DNA of 64,000 bases from Deltaproteobacteria bacterium (lineage in GTDB: Bacteria > Desulfobacterota > DSM-4660 > Desulfatiglandales > HGW-15), in assembly GCA_020060215.1 (NCBI GenBank), contig JAGVAP010000115.1, forward strand, positions 12,497-76,496. Direction: 5' to 3'. Positions 51,309 to 59,912 of the stretch are shown one piece after another. Position 1 is the first letter of the stretch; each line of letters starts with the position of its first letter. The notes beneath the pieces were generated by a model. That model did no database searches and was not told the origin of the DNA. It saw only the letters and a program-made list of their open reading frames with translations. The position numbers were made by a program, and so were the translations under genes.

Positions 51309-51470
51309 CTACTCTGCCGGCTCGAATTGATCCTTCCCGACGCCGCAGACAGGGCAAAGCCAATCATCGGGCAGGTCCTCGAAAGAAGTCTGAGGGGGGA
51401 TGTTCGCCTCAGGGTCTCCCTGGGCGGGGTCGTATATGTAATCGCAGATAATACACCGCCATTTCTTCAT
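51309..51470 (-). CDS. Rubredoxin
   Basis: 53 residues from ATG 51470, with AAAGGAG seven bases upstream. Two CxxC pairs bind one iron: Cys6/Cys9 in [15 protein letters not shown] and Cys39/Cys42 in [34 protein letters not shown] is the conserved rubredoxin loop. A one-electron carrier in the cytosol, often feeding oxygen- or superoxide-detoxifying enzymes in anaerobes. Confidence 0.93.
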   Translation of the reverse strand: MKKWRCIICDYIYDPAQGDPEANIPPQTSFEDLPDDWLCPVCGVGKDQFEPAE

Positions 51471-51730
51471 GACGACTCCTTTCGAAGCTCACCTTCCGCG
51501 TCACACCGGATCGGTAGAACCTCTCCGGGTCCTCCACCGGAGTTTGGAGGGTCTACGGGAACTCAAGGCCTATAATGCTTTTTTCGCCGGCGAAAAGAGC
51601 CCCACGTCTTTACTTCTCATAATCGCTTCTTTTCTTGCGCAAATACCGCTATTCGCCCATTACAAGGGGTTCCTTTGCAGATTAACTTCTGAACAATGAT
51701 CGAGGCTCGCGGCAAAAGGGCATGTGAGGT

Positions 51731-53089
51731 ATGAAAAGGCCGATGAGTACGAAGGAGGGTTCATGCTTTTGTTTTGCTCTGCTCTTGTCCGCCGTGCTGC
51801 TGGCAGTGCCTTTTTCGAGTACGGAGGGTTCCGTGGCAATGAGATGGGGGAAGCGAATCGAGGTCGCCTCAGGGGAAGCCTATCGCGGACCCTGGCGCAT
51901 GAATGAGTCGAAGTGGTACTTTGTCGACGACCCGACGGTGGCCATGACAGAGCAGGGTGACGCAGGAGTCGTCTGGGCCGATCATGCCCTGAAAGACATC
52001 TTCTTCCAGGTGTTCGGGCCGGACGGACAGCCGCGGTTCTCGGAGCCGGTGAACGTATCCAGGGATCCCAAGACCTTTTCATGGCTCCCAAGAATAGCGA
52101 TGACATCCGGCGATCCGGGCGAGGTGTATATCCTCTGGCAGGAGATCATCTTCTCCGGGGGCACCCATGGCGGCGAGATCCTGTTTGCCCGCTCCACCGA
52201 CGGGGGGAGGACCTTCCGTGAACCGATCAATCTATCCAATTCCATGGCCGGTGACGGGAAAGGCCGCCTGACCAGAGAAATCTGGTACAACGGGAGCCTG
52301 GACCTGGCCAGAAGCCCGGGCGGCAATCTCTACGCTGCCTGGACGGCGTACGAAGGCCCACTGCTTTTCAGTCGGTCCGTGGATGGAGGGAAAAGCTTCT
52401 CCACTCCATCGCTGATTGCAGGAGGGGAAGATGAATCGCCTGCGAGGGGGCCGTCCCTGGCCGCTCAGGGGGAGGACACCGTCTGGCTTGCCTGGAGTGT
52501 GGGCGAGGAGCGGGATGCCGACATCCACTACACGCTGTCGAGCGACGCAGGACGGACATTTGAGGAACCGCAGGTCCTTGCAAAGAGCAGCGGGCACTCC
52601 GAAGCGCCGAAGATCACAGCGGACGGGACGGGAGCCGTGCACCTCGTCTACGGCGAAAGCCCCGGCGGACCGCTGGAGAAGTATCACGTCCGCTACACGC
52701 GTCATGACGAGAACGAGCACGGGTTCGGACAGACAAGGGAGATATCGGGCCCGCAGTCCAAGGAATTTGAGAGCGTCAATTTCCCCTGTCTGGATCTGGA
52801 TGAAAGCGGGAATCTGTACGTGCTTTGGGAGCTCTTCCCGAACAGGGGAGCCATGCCCGAGGGGCACGGATTCACCTTTTCCATGGACGGGGGGCGGACG
52901 TTCGCCCCGCCCGTGATCGTCCCAGGCACCCTTGATCCTCAACTGGGCTTTCACGGAAGCCAGCAGGGATTGTACATGAACAAACTCGCCGTTAACGGCA
53001 AGGGCGAAGTGGCTGTCGTGAACAGCACGTTCAAGCCGAATCAGTCCAGCCACATCTGGCTCATCCGCGGCCGGATCACCGAGCGTTGA
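51731..53089 (+). CDS. Secreted sialidase-like beta-propeller with Asp-box repeats
   Basis: 452 residues. A signal peptide (CFALLLSAVLLAVPFSS) is preceded by a short basic n-region. At least four Asp boxes occur: STDGGRTF, SVDGGKSF, SSDAGRTF and SMDGGRTF, spaced about 60-110 residues apart as in six-bladed propellers. The arginine triad and tyrosine of true sialidases cannot be confirmed, so binding or hydrolysis of a surface glycan is only a suggestion. Followed by a hairpin. Confidence 0.72.
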   Translation: MKRPMSTKEGSCFCFALLLSAVLLAVPFSSTEGSVAMRWGKRIEVASGEAYRGPWRMNESKWYFVDDPTVAMTEQGDAGVVWADHALKDIFFQVFGPDGQPRFSEPVNVSRDPKTFSWLPRIAMTSGDPGEVYILWQEIIFSGGTHGGEILFARSTDGGRTFREPINLSNSMAGDGKGRLTREIWYNGSLDLARSPGGNLYAAWTAYEGPLLFSRSVDGGKSFSTPSLIAGGEDESPARGPSLAAQGEDTVWLAWSVGEERDADIHYTLSSDAGRTFEEPQVLAKSSGHSEAPKITADGTGAVHLVYGESPGGPLEKYHVRYTRHDENEHGFGQTREISGPQSKEFESVNFPCLDLDESGNLYVLWELFPNRGAMPEGHGFTFSMDGGRTFAPPVIVPGTLDPQLGFHGSQQGLYMNKLAVNGKGEVAVVNSTFKPNQSSHIWLIRGRITER

Positions 53090-53103
53090 CAGCGGCCGCT
53101 CAA

Positions 53104-53133
53104 GCTCTTGAGCGCTTTCGAACGCTCAAGAGC
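53104..53133 (+). terminator. Perfect 11-bp hairpin after the Asp-box protein gene
   Basis: GCTCTTGAGCG-CTTTCGAA-CGCTCAAGAGC, 14 bases after the stop at 53089. No T-tract follows, so it may be a processing or stability hairpin rather than an intrinsic terminator. Confidence 0.5.
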
Positions 53134-53180
53134 CGGTTGCGTCGCGGTTCCTGCCGTACCCGTTCTCTACTCCGCGTCAG

Positions 53181-53419
53181 GCCTTGGGGACATAAGAACA
53201 TCCATAGCTCTTTATGTGTTCCCCAGGATCGTCCCTGAGGGGATTGGGGATATGGACCTCGCCCTCAGACTCCTCTATGAAGCCCGCGTGATCACCATAC
53301 CCGGAAGCGGCTTCGGCCCCACCGGCGAGGACCACATCCGACTCTCTTTCGGGGCCGCCCGGGAAGACCTGAGCCGGGCTTTTGACAGGATCGAAGAGTG
53401 GGCCCTCCTCTACCGATGA
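53181..53419 (+). pseudogene. C-terminal remnant of a class I aminotransferase
   Basis: The last 75 or so residues of this frame match the end of aspartate-aminotransferase-like enzymes: IALYVFPRI, DLALRLLYEARVITIPGSGF, GPTGEDHIRLSFGA, EDLSRAFDRIEEW. The PLP lysine domain and everything before it are missing, and no ribosome site exists (the frame opens at 53108 inside a hairpin). A deletion scar beside the ParA-PilZ gene. Confidence 0.6.
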
Positions 53420-53507
53420 ACCGGGCGCTCCTTCTTCCTGCGAAAAGGGACCGGGAATTGGCACCTCTCTTGCAACCCTTGTTGTCCATCAACCAGGACG
53501 GGTGCCT

Positions 53508-54461
53508 ATGATTATCTGTCTCGCAAACAACAAAGGGGGCGTCGGCAAGACCACCATTGCCGTGAATCTCGCCTTCTGCATGGCGCAGAAACAGGAGAGA
53601 GTCCTGCTGATCGACGCGGATCCGCTTGGGTGTGTGGTGAAATGGCAGGGCTTCTCGGAGAAAAGGAACTTTGACGTGGTCCATTACCCGGAGGGTCCGC
53701 TGCACAAGGAGATCGATCCTCTCTCCAGGGGCTACAGGCATATCCTCATCGATACCCCTCCGGGCACGAACAGTATCGTGTTCTCGAGCCTGATGACCTC
53801 CCACCTTGCCATCATCCCCATCGATCCCTCCGCCGTTTCGATCTGGTCCAGCCCAAGGACGATCAACCTCGTCCGGAAGGCCATGAAGTTCAACAAGCGG
53901 CTCGAAGCCCGCCTTTTGATATCCAAGAGCGTGTCCGGGACCACCACGGCGCGCCAGGCTCGTGAGATGCTCGCCCCCTTCGGCATGGGTTTGTTCGACC
54001 TCGAGATCCAACACCGTATGGATTTCGTGAAATCCTTCATGAAGGGTGCCTCCGTGCTCCAAATCGCGCCCCGCAGTAAGGCTGCCGCCCAAGTCCGGAG
54101 TCTGTGCAACGAGATCGACGTCGACGGGCATGATACCGCGCGCTTGCTGGAGGAGAAGAAAGGGTTCCTCGAGGCCTTTGAACGGAAAGTCGAGGAAAGA
54201 CGAGGCAGCCCGCGGAAGGCATGGTGCATCCCCACGCATTTCGCGGTTCAAGGCAGGGCGTACGCCGGATACATCCGGGACATCAGCGAGAGCGGAGCCT
54301 TTATCGAGACCCGGGAGTCTTTCCGGGCAAACCAGTCTGTTGTCCTCACCTTTCAGTCCCTCAAAGGTGAGCACTTCAAGGCGAAAGGCACCATCTTTCG
54401 AATTGATTCAACAGGAATAGCCGTGAGATTCGAAGAAGGATTCAAACTTACCGGATGGTGA
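53508..54461 (+). CDS. ParA/MinD-type ATPase fused to a PilZ domain
   Basis: 317 residues from ATG 53508. Residues 1-205 are a ParA-type ATPase: deviant Walker A NKGGVGKTT (Lys9 and Lys14), LLIDADPLG, Walker B ILIDTPPG, IIPIDPSAVS. After a coiled linker (ARLLEEKKGFLEAFERKVEE), residues 231-312 look like a PilZ domain: RRGSPRK for the RxxxR-type arginines, DISESGAFIE for D/NxSxxG, and IFRIDSTGIAVRF. PilZ binds c-di-GMP, so ATP-driven positioning could be controlled by that messenger. It is followed after nine bases by a membrane-anchored protein, its likely partner. Confidence 0.72.
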   Translation: MIICLANNKGGVGKTTIAVNLAFCMAQKQERVLLIDADPLGCVVKWQGFSEKRNFDVVHYPEGPLHKEIDPLSRGYRHILIDTPPGTNSIVFSSLMTSHLAIIPIDPSAVSIWSSPRTINLVRKAMKFNKRLEARLLISKSVSGTTTARQAREMLAPFGMGLFDLEIQHRMDFVKSFMKGASVLQIAPRSKAAAQVRSLCNEIDVDGHDTARLLEEKKGFLEAFERKVEERRGSPRKAWCIPTHFAVQGRAYAGYIRDISESGAFIETRESFRANQSVVLTFQSLKGEHFKAKGTIFRIDSTGIAVRFEEGFKLTGW

Positions 54462-54470
54462 GCACTCTCG

Positions 54471-55211
54471 ATGGAATCGATTCTGATCCTGGTCGTCTCC
54501 TGTGCCGTCCTGATGATCGCAGGACATTCGGCAAAGACCGTCTTCTGGGACATGCGGAAGCAGGGTTCCCTGAACGCCGATTTCCTCAAGCGCCGTAGTT
54601 TCGCGGAAGCTCCCGAGCAGAGAGAGCGGATGAAGGAAATCATTGTGGCCCGTGACCCTCGCATCGGTCTCGCGAAAGCGGTCTCGCCGTCTCCTGGAAT
54701 GGTGAAGATCGTCGATTGCCATCAATCGACCGCCAGCGGGAAAGAGATCTTTTTCATGAGAGTTACCGGCTTTGCACAGCCGAAGTCCATGGTCGAGGGC
54801 GTGTACCTTCTCGCTCCGTTGAGAAAACACAAGAGAGACCCTTTCTATGTCAGCCTCTGGTCGAATACCTATGGGCCCGGGTCCTGGATGGTTCGGTCCC
54901 AAAAGAGGTACAGCCTGTTCGACTTTGGGAAAATCGGAAGAATGAACGGGAGGGAAATCGTTCGCTCTGCCGATCTGCCTGGGTTTGAACACGTTGATTT
55001 CTACGGCCCCAGGGAGGAACATCCCGAGCATTATCTCGGCAGCGGTCTTCTCGAGATGGTCAGGAACTGCCGGCCAAACGGAATTGCGGAAATCTCCTGC
55101 CTGGACGGTCTCGCGCTGTTCCGCATCTATTCCCTCACAGGCGCTCAAAAGCCGGGCAACGTCCTTACGGACCCGGAAACGCCGTATCGATACATCCTCG
55201 ATTATCTGTAG
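54471..55211 (+). CDS. Membrane-anchored protein of unknown function, partner of the ParA-PilZ gene
   Basis: 246 residues. One N-terminal hydrophobic segment (SILILVVSCAVLMIAGHSA) anchors it; the rest is soluble, mixed alpha/beta (FFMRVTGFAQPKSMVEGVYL, DPFYVSLWSNTYGPGSW, YSLFDFGKIGRMNG). It starts nine bases after the ParA-PilZ stop, so co-translation is likely. No known family recognised. Confidence 0.65.
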   Translation: MESILILVVSCAVLMIAGHSAKTVFWDMRKQGSLNADFLKRRSFAEAPEQRERMKEIIVARDPRIGLAKAVSPSPGMVKIVDCHQSTASGKEIFFMRVTGFAQPKSMVEGVYLLAPLRKHKRDPFYVSLWSNTYGPGSWMVRSQKRYSLFDFGKIGRMNGREIVRSADLPGFEHVDFYGPREEHPEHYLGSGLLEMVRNCRPNGIAEISCLDGLALFRIYSLTGAQKPGNVLTDPETPYRYILDYL

Positions 55212-55264
55212 ATAAACGCGGTGCACGTGGAAGTGTGGAGCGCAGATGGGGTGGCCCAATAAGC

Positions 55265-55294
55265 TTGACACACAACGATGAAATCCTCTACATT
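55265..55294 (+). promoter_or_regulatory. Sigma-70-type promoter of the liv operon
   Basis: TTGACA (55265-55270), an 18-base spacer, and TACATT (55289-55294). The predicted start near 55301 leaves a leader of about 145 bases before the livG GTG at 55448. Confidence 0.6.
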
Positions 55295-55447
55295 CACCTC
55301 CGGCCCAAGAGAATCATGTTCTAACCGTATCTTCTCCGAGAACCCCTTGGGCAAGGCCCTCAAACATTATTTGCTGAAACAAGGCCGCAGTGGTTTCCAC
55401 CCGGGCCGCGACCGGCAGTGAGAAGACGCTTCTGAGCAGGGAGAGCA

Positions 55448-56266
55448 GTGCAGACCAGCGACCCGGTCAGACTCCGAATCGAGAACCTGTCTCTGAACTT
55501 CGGCGGGGTTCGCGCCCTTTCCGAGGTGAGCCTGGACATCCGCAAGAACGAGATCCTTGCCATTATAGGGCCGAACGGAGCAGGAAAAACCGCCCTTCTC
55601 AACTGCATCAACGGGTTCTACAAGCCACAGCGGGGAGTGATCCGCTTCGAGGGACGCGAGATCACCCGCATGCGCCCTGACAAACTCGCGCAGCTCGGGA
55701 TCGCCAGGACCTTTCAGAACATCGAGCTCTACACCGGCCTGACCACCCAGGACAACATCATGGCGGCGCGACACGTGCTGATGAAGCAGAATTTCGTCAC
55801 CGGCGGGATCTACTTCGGATGGGCACGGAAGGAAGAGATCCAACATCGCAAGGCCGTCGAGGAAATCATCGATTTTCTGGAGATCGCGCCCATCCGAAAA
55901 AAGGTGGTCGGCCTTCTGCCCTATGGCCTTCGCAAGAGGGTCGAGCTGGCAAGGGCCCTGGCCCTGGAGCCGAAGGTGCTCCTGCTGGATGAGCCCATGG
56001 CCGGCATGAACCTGGAGGAGAAAGAGGATATCGCCCGCTTCATCCTGGATGTCTTCGAAGGCCAGGGGGCCACTTATCCCGACATACCGGTGCTGAGGGA
56101 CGGGGTGAAGTGCATCGTCCTGATTGAGCACGACATGGGAGTGGTGATGGACATCGCGGACAGGGCGGTCGTGCTGGATTTCGGACGCAAGATCGCCGAA
56201 GGGACCCCGCAGGAAATCAGCCGGAATCAGGACGTGATCACGGCCTACCTGGGAGGGGGCAAGTAA
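55448..56266 (+). CDS. livG: Branched-chain amino acid-type ABC transporter ATP-binding protein LivG
   Basis: 272 residues from GTG 55448 with AGGGAGAG upstream. Walker A GPNGAGKT, Q-loop RTFQNIELY, and Walker B VLLLDEPMAGMN. The signature loop reads LPYGLRKRVELA in place of LSGGQ, as is usual for LivG. The switch histidine is in LIEHDMGVVMDIAD. The stretch ATYPDIPVLRDGVK before the switch is an insertion relative to typical LivG. First gene of a six-gene operon. It energises HAAT-type uptake at the inner membrane. Confidence 0.88.
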   Translation: MQTSDPVRLRIENLSLNFGGVRALSEVSLDIRKNEILAIIGPNGAGKTALLNCINGFYKPQRGVIRFEGREITRMRPDKLAQLGIARTFQNIELYTGLTTQDNIMAARHVLMKQNFVTGGIYFGWARKEEIQHRKAVEEIIDFLEIAPIRKKVVGLLPYGLRKRVELARALALEPKVLLLDEPMAGMNLEEKEDIARFILDVFEGQGATYPDIPVLRDGVKCIVLIEHDMGVVMDIADRAVVLDFGRKIAEGTPQEISRNQDVITAYLGGGK

Positions 56267-56300
56267 TGCGAAGGAGGGCACGCCGGACGGACGGAGCACC

Positions 56301-57095
56301 ATGCTGAAGGTCAACAACATCGAAGTGGTCTACATCAGCGTCATCCGAGTGCTGAGAGGCGTCTCCATCGAAGTCGGCGGCGGGGAGATCGTTGCCTTGC
56401 TGGGGTCCAACGGGGCGGGCAAGACCACCACGCTCAAGGCCGTCTCCGGGATGCTCAAGACCGAAGAGGGGGCGGTGACCGAAGGCACCATCGAGTTCGA
56501 CGGCAGGAGAATAGATGGATTGGGGCCGGAGAAGATCGCGGCCATGGGGATCAGCCAGGCCATGGAGGGGCGAAGGGTCCTCGAGCACCTCAGCGTGGAG
56601 GAGAACCTCCTGGTGGGAGCGTACTGCCGGAAAAACCGGTCAGCGGTCAGGAGGGACATGGAAGGGGTCTTCAACTACTTTCCCAAGATCAAGAACCTCC
56701 GCCACCGCATGAGCGGATATCTGTCCGGCGGGGAGCAGCAGATGCTGGTCATCGGACGAGCGCTCATGGCCGATCCAAGGTTGATGCTCCTGGATGAGCC
56801 TTCCCTCGGCCTGGCTCCTCTGATGGTGGAGGACATCTACCAGATCATCCACAGGATCGGCACCGAACAGAAGATGTCAATCCTCCTGGTGGAACAGAAC
56901 GTGAGGGCTGCGCTCGGCATCGCGAATCGCGGACACGTGATGGAAAACGGCAGGATCGTGATGGGCGGCCCCGCGGACAAGCTGAGGGACGATGAGAATA
57001 TCCGGGAATTCTACCTGGGGCTTTCGGCCCTGGGGTCCAGGAAGAGCTATCGCGAAGTGAAACACTACCGACGCAGGAAGCGGTGGCTTGGGTAA
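56301..57095 (+). CDS. livF: Branched-chain amino acid-type ABC transporter ATP-binding protein LivF
   Basis: 264 residues. Walker A GSNGAGKTT, MEGRRVLEHLSVEENLLVG (the LivF Q-loop region), signature YLSGGEQQMLVIGRAL, Walker B LMLLDEPSLGLAP, and switch LLVEQNVRAALGIA. The C-terminal tail of about 25 residues (GSRKSYREVKHYRRRKRWLG) is longer and more basic than usual. It is the second ATPase of the importer; the ligase gene begins just after. Confidence 0.88.
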   Translation: MLKVNNIEVVYISVIRVLRGVSIEVGGGEIVALLGSNGAGKTTTLKAVSGMLKTEEGAVTEGTIEFDGRRIDGLGPEKIAAMGISQAMEGRRVLEHLSVEENLLVGAYCRKNRSAVRRDMEGVFNYFPKIKNLRHRMSGYLSGGEQQMLVIGRALMADPRLMLLDEPSLGLAPLMVEDIYQIIHRIGTEQKMSILLVEQNVRAALGIANRGHVMENGRIVMGGPADKLRDDENIREFYLGLSALGSRKSYREVKHYRRRKRWLG

Positions 57096-57114
57096 CCCAA
57101 AAGGGCACCGGGAA

Positions 57115-59025
57115 ATGACGACCGAGACAGAGCAGCTCTACCGCGAGAAGGGGGATACCTGGCCCAAGGTGCTCAAGCACAACGGCGAGCGGTACGGGGA
57201 TACCCGCCCGGCCATGCGCCACAAGCGCCAGGGGATCTGGCAGCCTTACACATGGAAGGAGTACAGCCTCCAGACCAGGTTCCTGGCCCTCGGCCTCCTT
57301 TCCCTCGGATTCGAGCCTGGGGACAAGCTTCTCATCGTGGGAGACAACGGACCGGAATGGTATTACGCCGCCCTGGCCGCCCAGGCCGATCACGGGGTCG
57401 TCGTGGGGGCTTTTTCGGAGCTCACGCCCGGAGAGATCCGGTCCATTGCGGAGGACTCCGAGGCCAGGTTTGCCGTGGTGCAGGATCAGGAGCAGGTGGA
57501 CAAGTTTCTCGAGATCCGGGAGGCCCTTCCCAGGCTCGAGTCGGTGATCTACTGGAACTACAAGGGACTCGCCCATTACGAGGACCCGATCCTCAAAGGG
57601 TACAGGGAGGTCTTGGAGCTCGGGAAGAGGTACGAGGCCGACCACCCCGGCCTGTTTGAACGGAACGTGGAGACCGGGAAACCGGACGATGTATGCGCCC
57701 TCGTCTACACCTCGGGAACGACCGGTCCGCCAAAACCGGCGGTCCACACCTACAGGACCCTGAGGGCGGGCGCCGAGGCCCACCTCCGGCTCGACCCGTG
57801 GCGGGAGGACGACAATGTCGTCCCCTACCTCCCGCCCGTGTGGATCAGGGAGCAGTGGCTGGGGCTCGGTTGTCATCTCCTTGCGGCCAGCACCTTGAAC
57901 TTCGCCGAGGGGTTGGAGACCCAGCAGCGGGATGCCAGGGAGACGGGCCCCAGCATCGTGTTCCACGGGGCGCGCATCTGGGAGAGCCTGGCTTCCATGG
58001 TCCACGCCAGGATCCTGAGGTCCGGCATCCTCCACCGGTACGCCTTCAATCTGCTGATGCCCGTCGGTTACCGGGTCGCGGACCTGAAATACCAAGGGAA
58101 GGAGCCCGGCCTGTCCCTGAAGGCGCTCTATGCCTTGGCCGATTTCGCCCTTTTCCGACCCATTCGGCGCAGCCTGGGCCTCCAGAACGCCAGGATCTGC
58201 TATTCCACCGCAGCCGTTCTCAGCCCGGAGGCCTTCAGGTTCCATCATGCCTTGCGTCTCCCCCTGAAGAGCCTCTACTCCACCACGGAGGGCGGGATCC
58301 TGAGCGGCGCGAAAAACGAAGAGATCCGTCCGGACACCGTCGGCTTCCCCAACAGCGGGGCCGAGGTGAAGATCTCCGACGTCGGGGAGATCCTTTACCG
58401 GCATTCAGGCACCTTTCTCGGCTACCACAAGGACCCGGACAAGACCGCCTCGGTGATGCAAGACGGCTGGTTCCGGAGCGGCGACGGCGGATTCATCCGG
58501 GACGACGGCCAGCTGGTGATCACGGACAAGGTCGAGCATCTGGTGAAGCTCGCCAACGGAGAGATCCTTTCCCCCCAGCAGATCGAATGCCGGTTGAGGT
58601 TCAGCCCCTACATCATGGACGCCTGGGTCGTGGGCGGCCCCGAGCGGGACTATGCGTCCGCGATCGTCGTCATTGACTACAACAGCGTGGGGAGCTGGGC
58701 CGGACAGAGGAGGCTCGCGTTCAGCACCTTTTTAGAACTGGCGCAAAGGCCGGAGGTCTACGAGCTGGTAGGGGAACAGATCCGCCGGGTCAACGGGACG
58801 TTGTCCCCGGGAGTTCGGGTGAGAAAGTTCGTCAACCTCCACCGGGAATTCGACCCGGAGGAGGGTGAAATGACCAGGACGCGGAAGTTGCGGAGACCCT
58901 TCCTGGAGGCGCGCTACCGCGAGCTGCTGGATGGTTTGTACAGGGACCGGAGCGACTTCTCGATCGAGAGCCCGGGGGCACGCACCATCCTTCGAATCCA
59001 GTCCGTTCCAGGAGGCGACGCATGA
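57115..59025 (+). CDS. Long-chain-type acyl-CoA synthetase embedded in the liv operon
   Basis: 636 residues from ATG 57115 (a TTG at 57088 would overlap livF). An ANL enzyme of the FAA1 type: adenylation loop YTSGTTGPPKPAVHTY, YSTTEGGILSG, GWFRSGDGGFIRDDGQL, DKVEHLVKLANGE and, near the end, TRTRKLRRPFLEARY. Lysine/glycine of the usual PKGAM segment is PKPAV here. It activates an acid to its CoA ester. Its place between the ATPase and permease genes of the importer indicates that the imported compound is a carboxylic acid trapped as a CoA thioester. Confidence 0.86.
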   Translation: MTTETEQLYREKGDTWPKVLKHNGERYGDTRPAMRHKRQGIWQPYTWKEYSLQTRFLALGLLSLGFEPGDKLLIVGDNGPEWYYAALAAQADHGVVVGAFSELTPGEIRSIAEDSEARFAVVQDQEQVDKFLEIREALPRLESVIYWNYKGLAHYEDPILKGYREVLELGKRYEADHPGLFERNVETGKPDDVCALVYTSGTTGPPKPAVHTYRTLRAGAEAHLRLDPWREDDNVVPYLPPVWIREQWLGLGCHLLAASTLNFAEGLETQQRDARETGPSIVFHGARIWESLASMVHARILRSGILHRYAFNLLMPVGYRVADLKYQGKEPGLSLKALYALADFALFRPIRRSLGLQNARICYSTAAVLSPEAFRFHHALRLPLKSLYSTTEGGILSGAKNEEIRPDTVGFPNSGAEVKISDVGEILYRHSGTFLGYHKDPDKTASVMQDGWFRSGDGGFIRDDGQLVITDKVEHLVKLANGEILSPQQIECRLRFSPYIMDAWVVGGPERDYASAIVVIDYNSVGSWAGQRRLAFSTFLELAQRPEVYELVGEQIRRVNGTLSPGVRVRKFVNLHREFDPEEGEMTRTRKLRRPFLEARYRELLDGLYRDRSDFSIESPGARTILRIQSVPGGDA

Positions 59026-59909
59026 CCTTCTTTCTCCAGCTGGTGGTGACCGGTCTCGCCCAGGGCATGGTCTATGCCCTGATCGCCATCGGCTTCGTCA
59101 TCATTCTCAAGTGCTCCGAGGTGTTCAACATCGCCCAGGGCCACTTCGTCCTCATCGGCGGGTATCTCGCCTACACCTTTCTGGTGACGTTCAGCCTGCC
59201 CGTATGGGCCGCCCTGGGGTTGGCGATCGTGACTGCGGTGATCATGGGCCTGCTGATCGAGCGTCTTGTCCTGCGCCCCATGCTCGGTGAACCGGTCCTT
59301 GCCGTGGTCATGGCCACGATCGCTCTGGCCACGATCCTGGGAGGGCTGGCCACCCTGATCTGGGGCGCCGAATACAAGGCCTACCACGGATTGCTCCCCA
59401 CGATCACGCTGAAGATCGGCTCCATCTCCGTGCCCTCGGAATCGTTCATCGGGTTCATCGTCTCGGTGGTATGCGTGGGGCTCCTGATGCTCATGTTCCG
59501 GTACACCAAGATCGGGCTGGCCATGCGGGCCACGGCGGAAGACCTGCAGGTGGTGCAGAGCGTCGGCATCAAGGCGACCACCGTCTATGCGGTCTCGTGG
59601 GTCATCGCCTGCGTCGTCGGGGTCATCGGCGGCATCCTGCTGGGCGGCGTCTCAGGCGCCAACATGGAACTGGCCGGCATCGGACTGAAGGCATTTGCAG
59701 TCGTCCTCCTGGGAGGGGTGAACTCCATCGGGGGGGCGATCGTCGGCGGAATCATCCTGGGGATGCTGGAAAACGTAGCAGCAGGGTACCTGGATCCGCT
59801 GCTGCCCGGCGGCGGGCTCTCCCAGGTGTTCCCCTTTATCGTGATGATCATCGTGCTCATCTTCAGGCCGCACGGTCTCTTCGGCCTGGAGACCATCGAG
59901 AGGGTTTGA
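59022..59909 (+). CDS. livH: Branched-chain amino acid-type ABC permease LivH
   Basis: 295 residues with about eight helices; start overlaps the ligase stop (ATGA). Landmarks are GLAQGMVYALIAIGFVIILK, FNIAQGHFVLIGGYLA, the amphipathic MRATAEDLQVVQSVGIKATT that couples to the ATPases, and FAVVLLGGVNSIGGAIVGG. Half of the membrane channel of the importer. Confidence 0.9.
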   Translation: MTFFLQLVVTGLAQGMVYALIAIGFVIILKCSEVFNIAQGHFVLIGGYLAYTFLVTFSLPVWAALGLAIVTAVIMGLLIERLVLRPMLGEPVLAVVMATIALATILGGLATLIWGAEYKAYHGLLPTITLKIGSISVPSESFIGFIVSVVCVGLLMLMFRYTKIGLAMRATAEDLQVVQSVGIKATTVYAVSWVIACVVGVIGGILLGGVSGANMELAGIGLKAFAVVLLGGVNSIGGAIVGGIILGMLENVAAGYLDPLLPGGGLSQVFPFIVMIIVLIFRPHGLFGLETIERV

Positions 59910-59912
59910 TCC

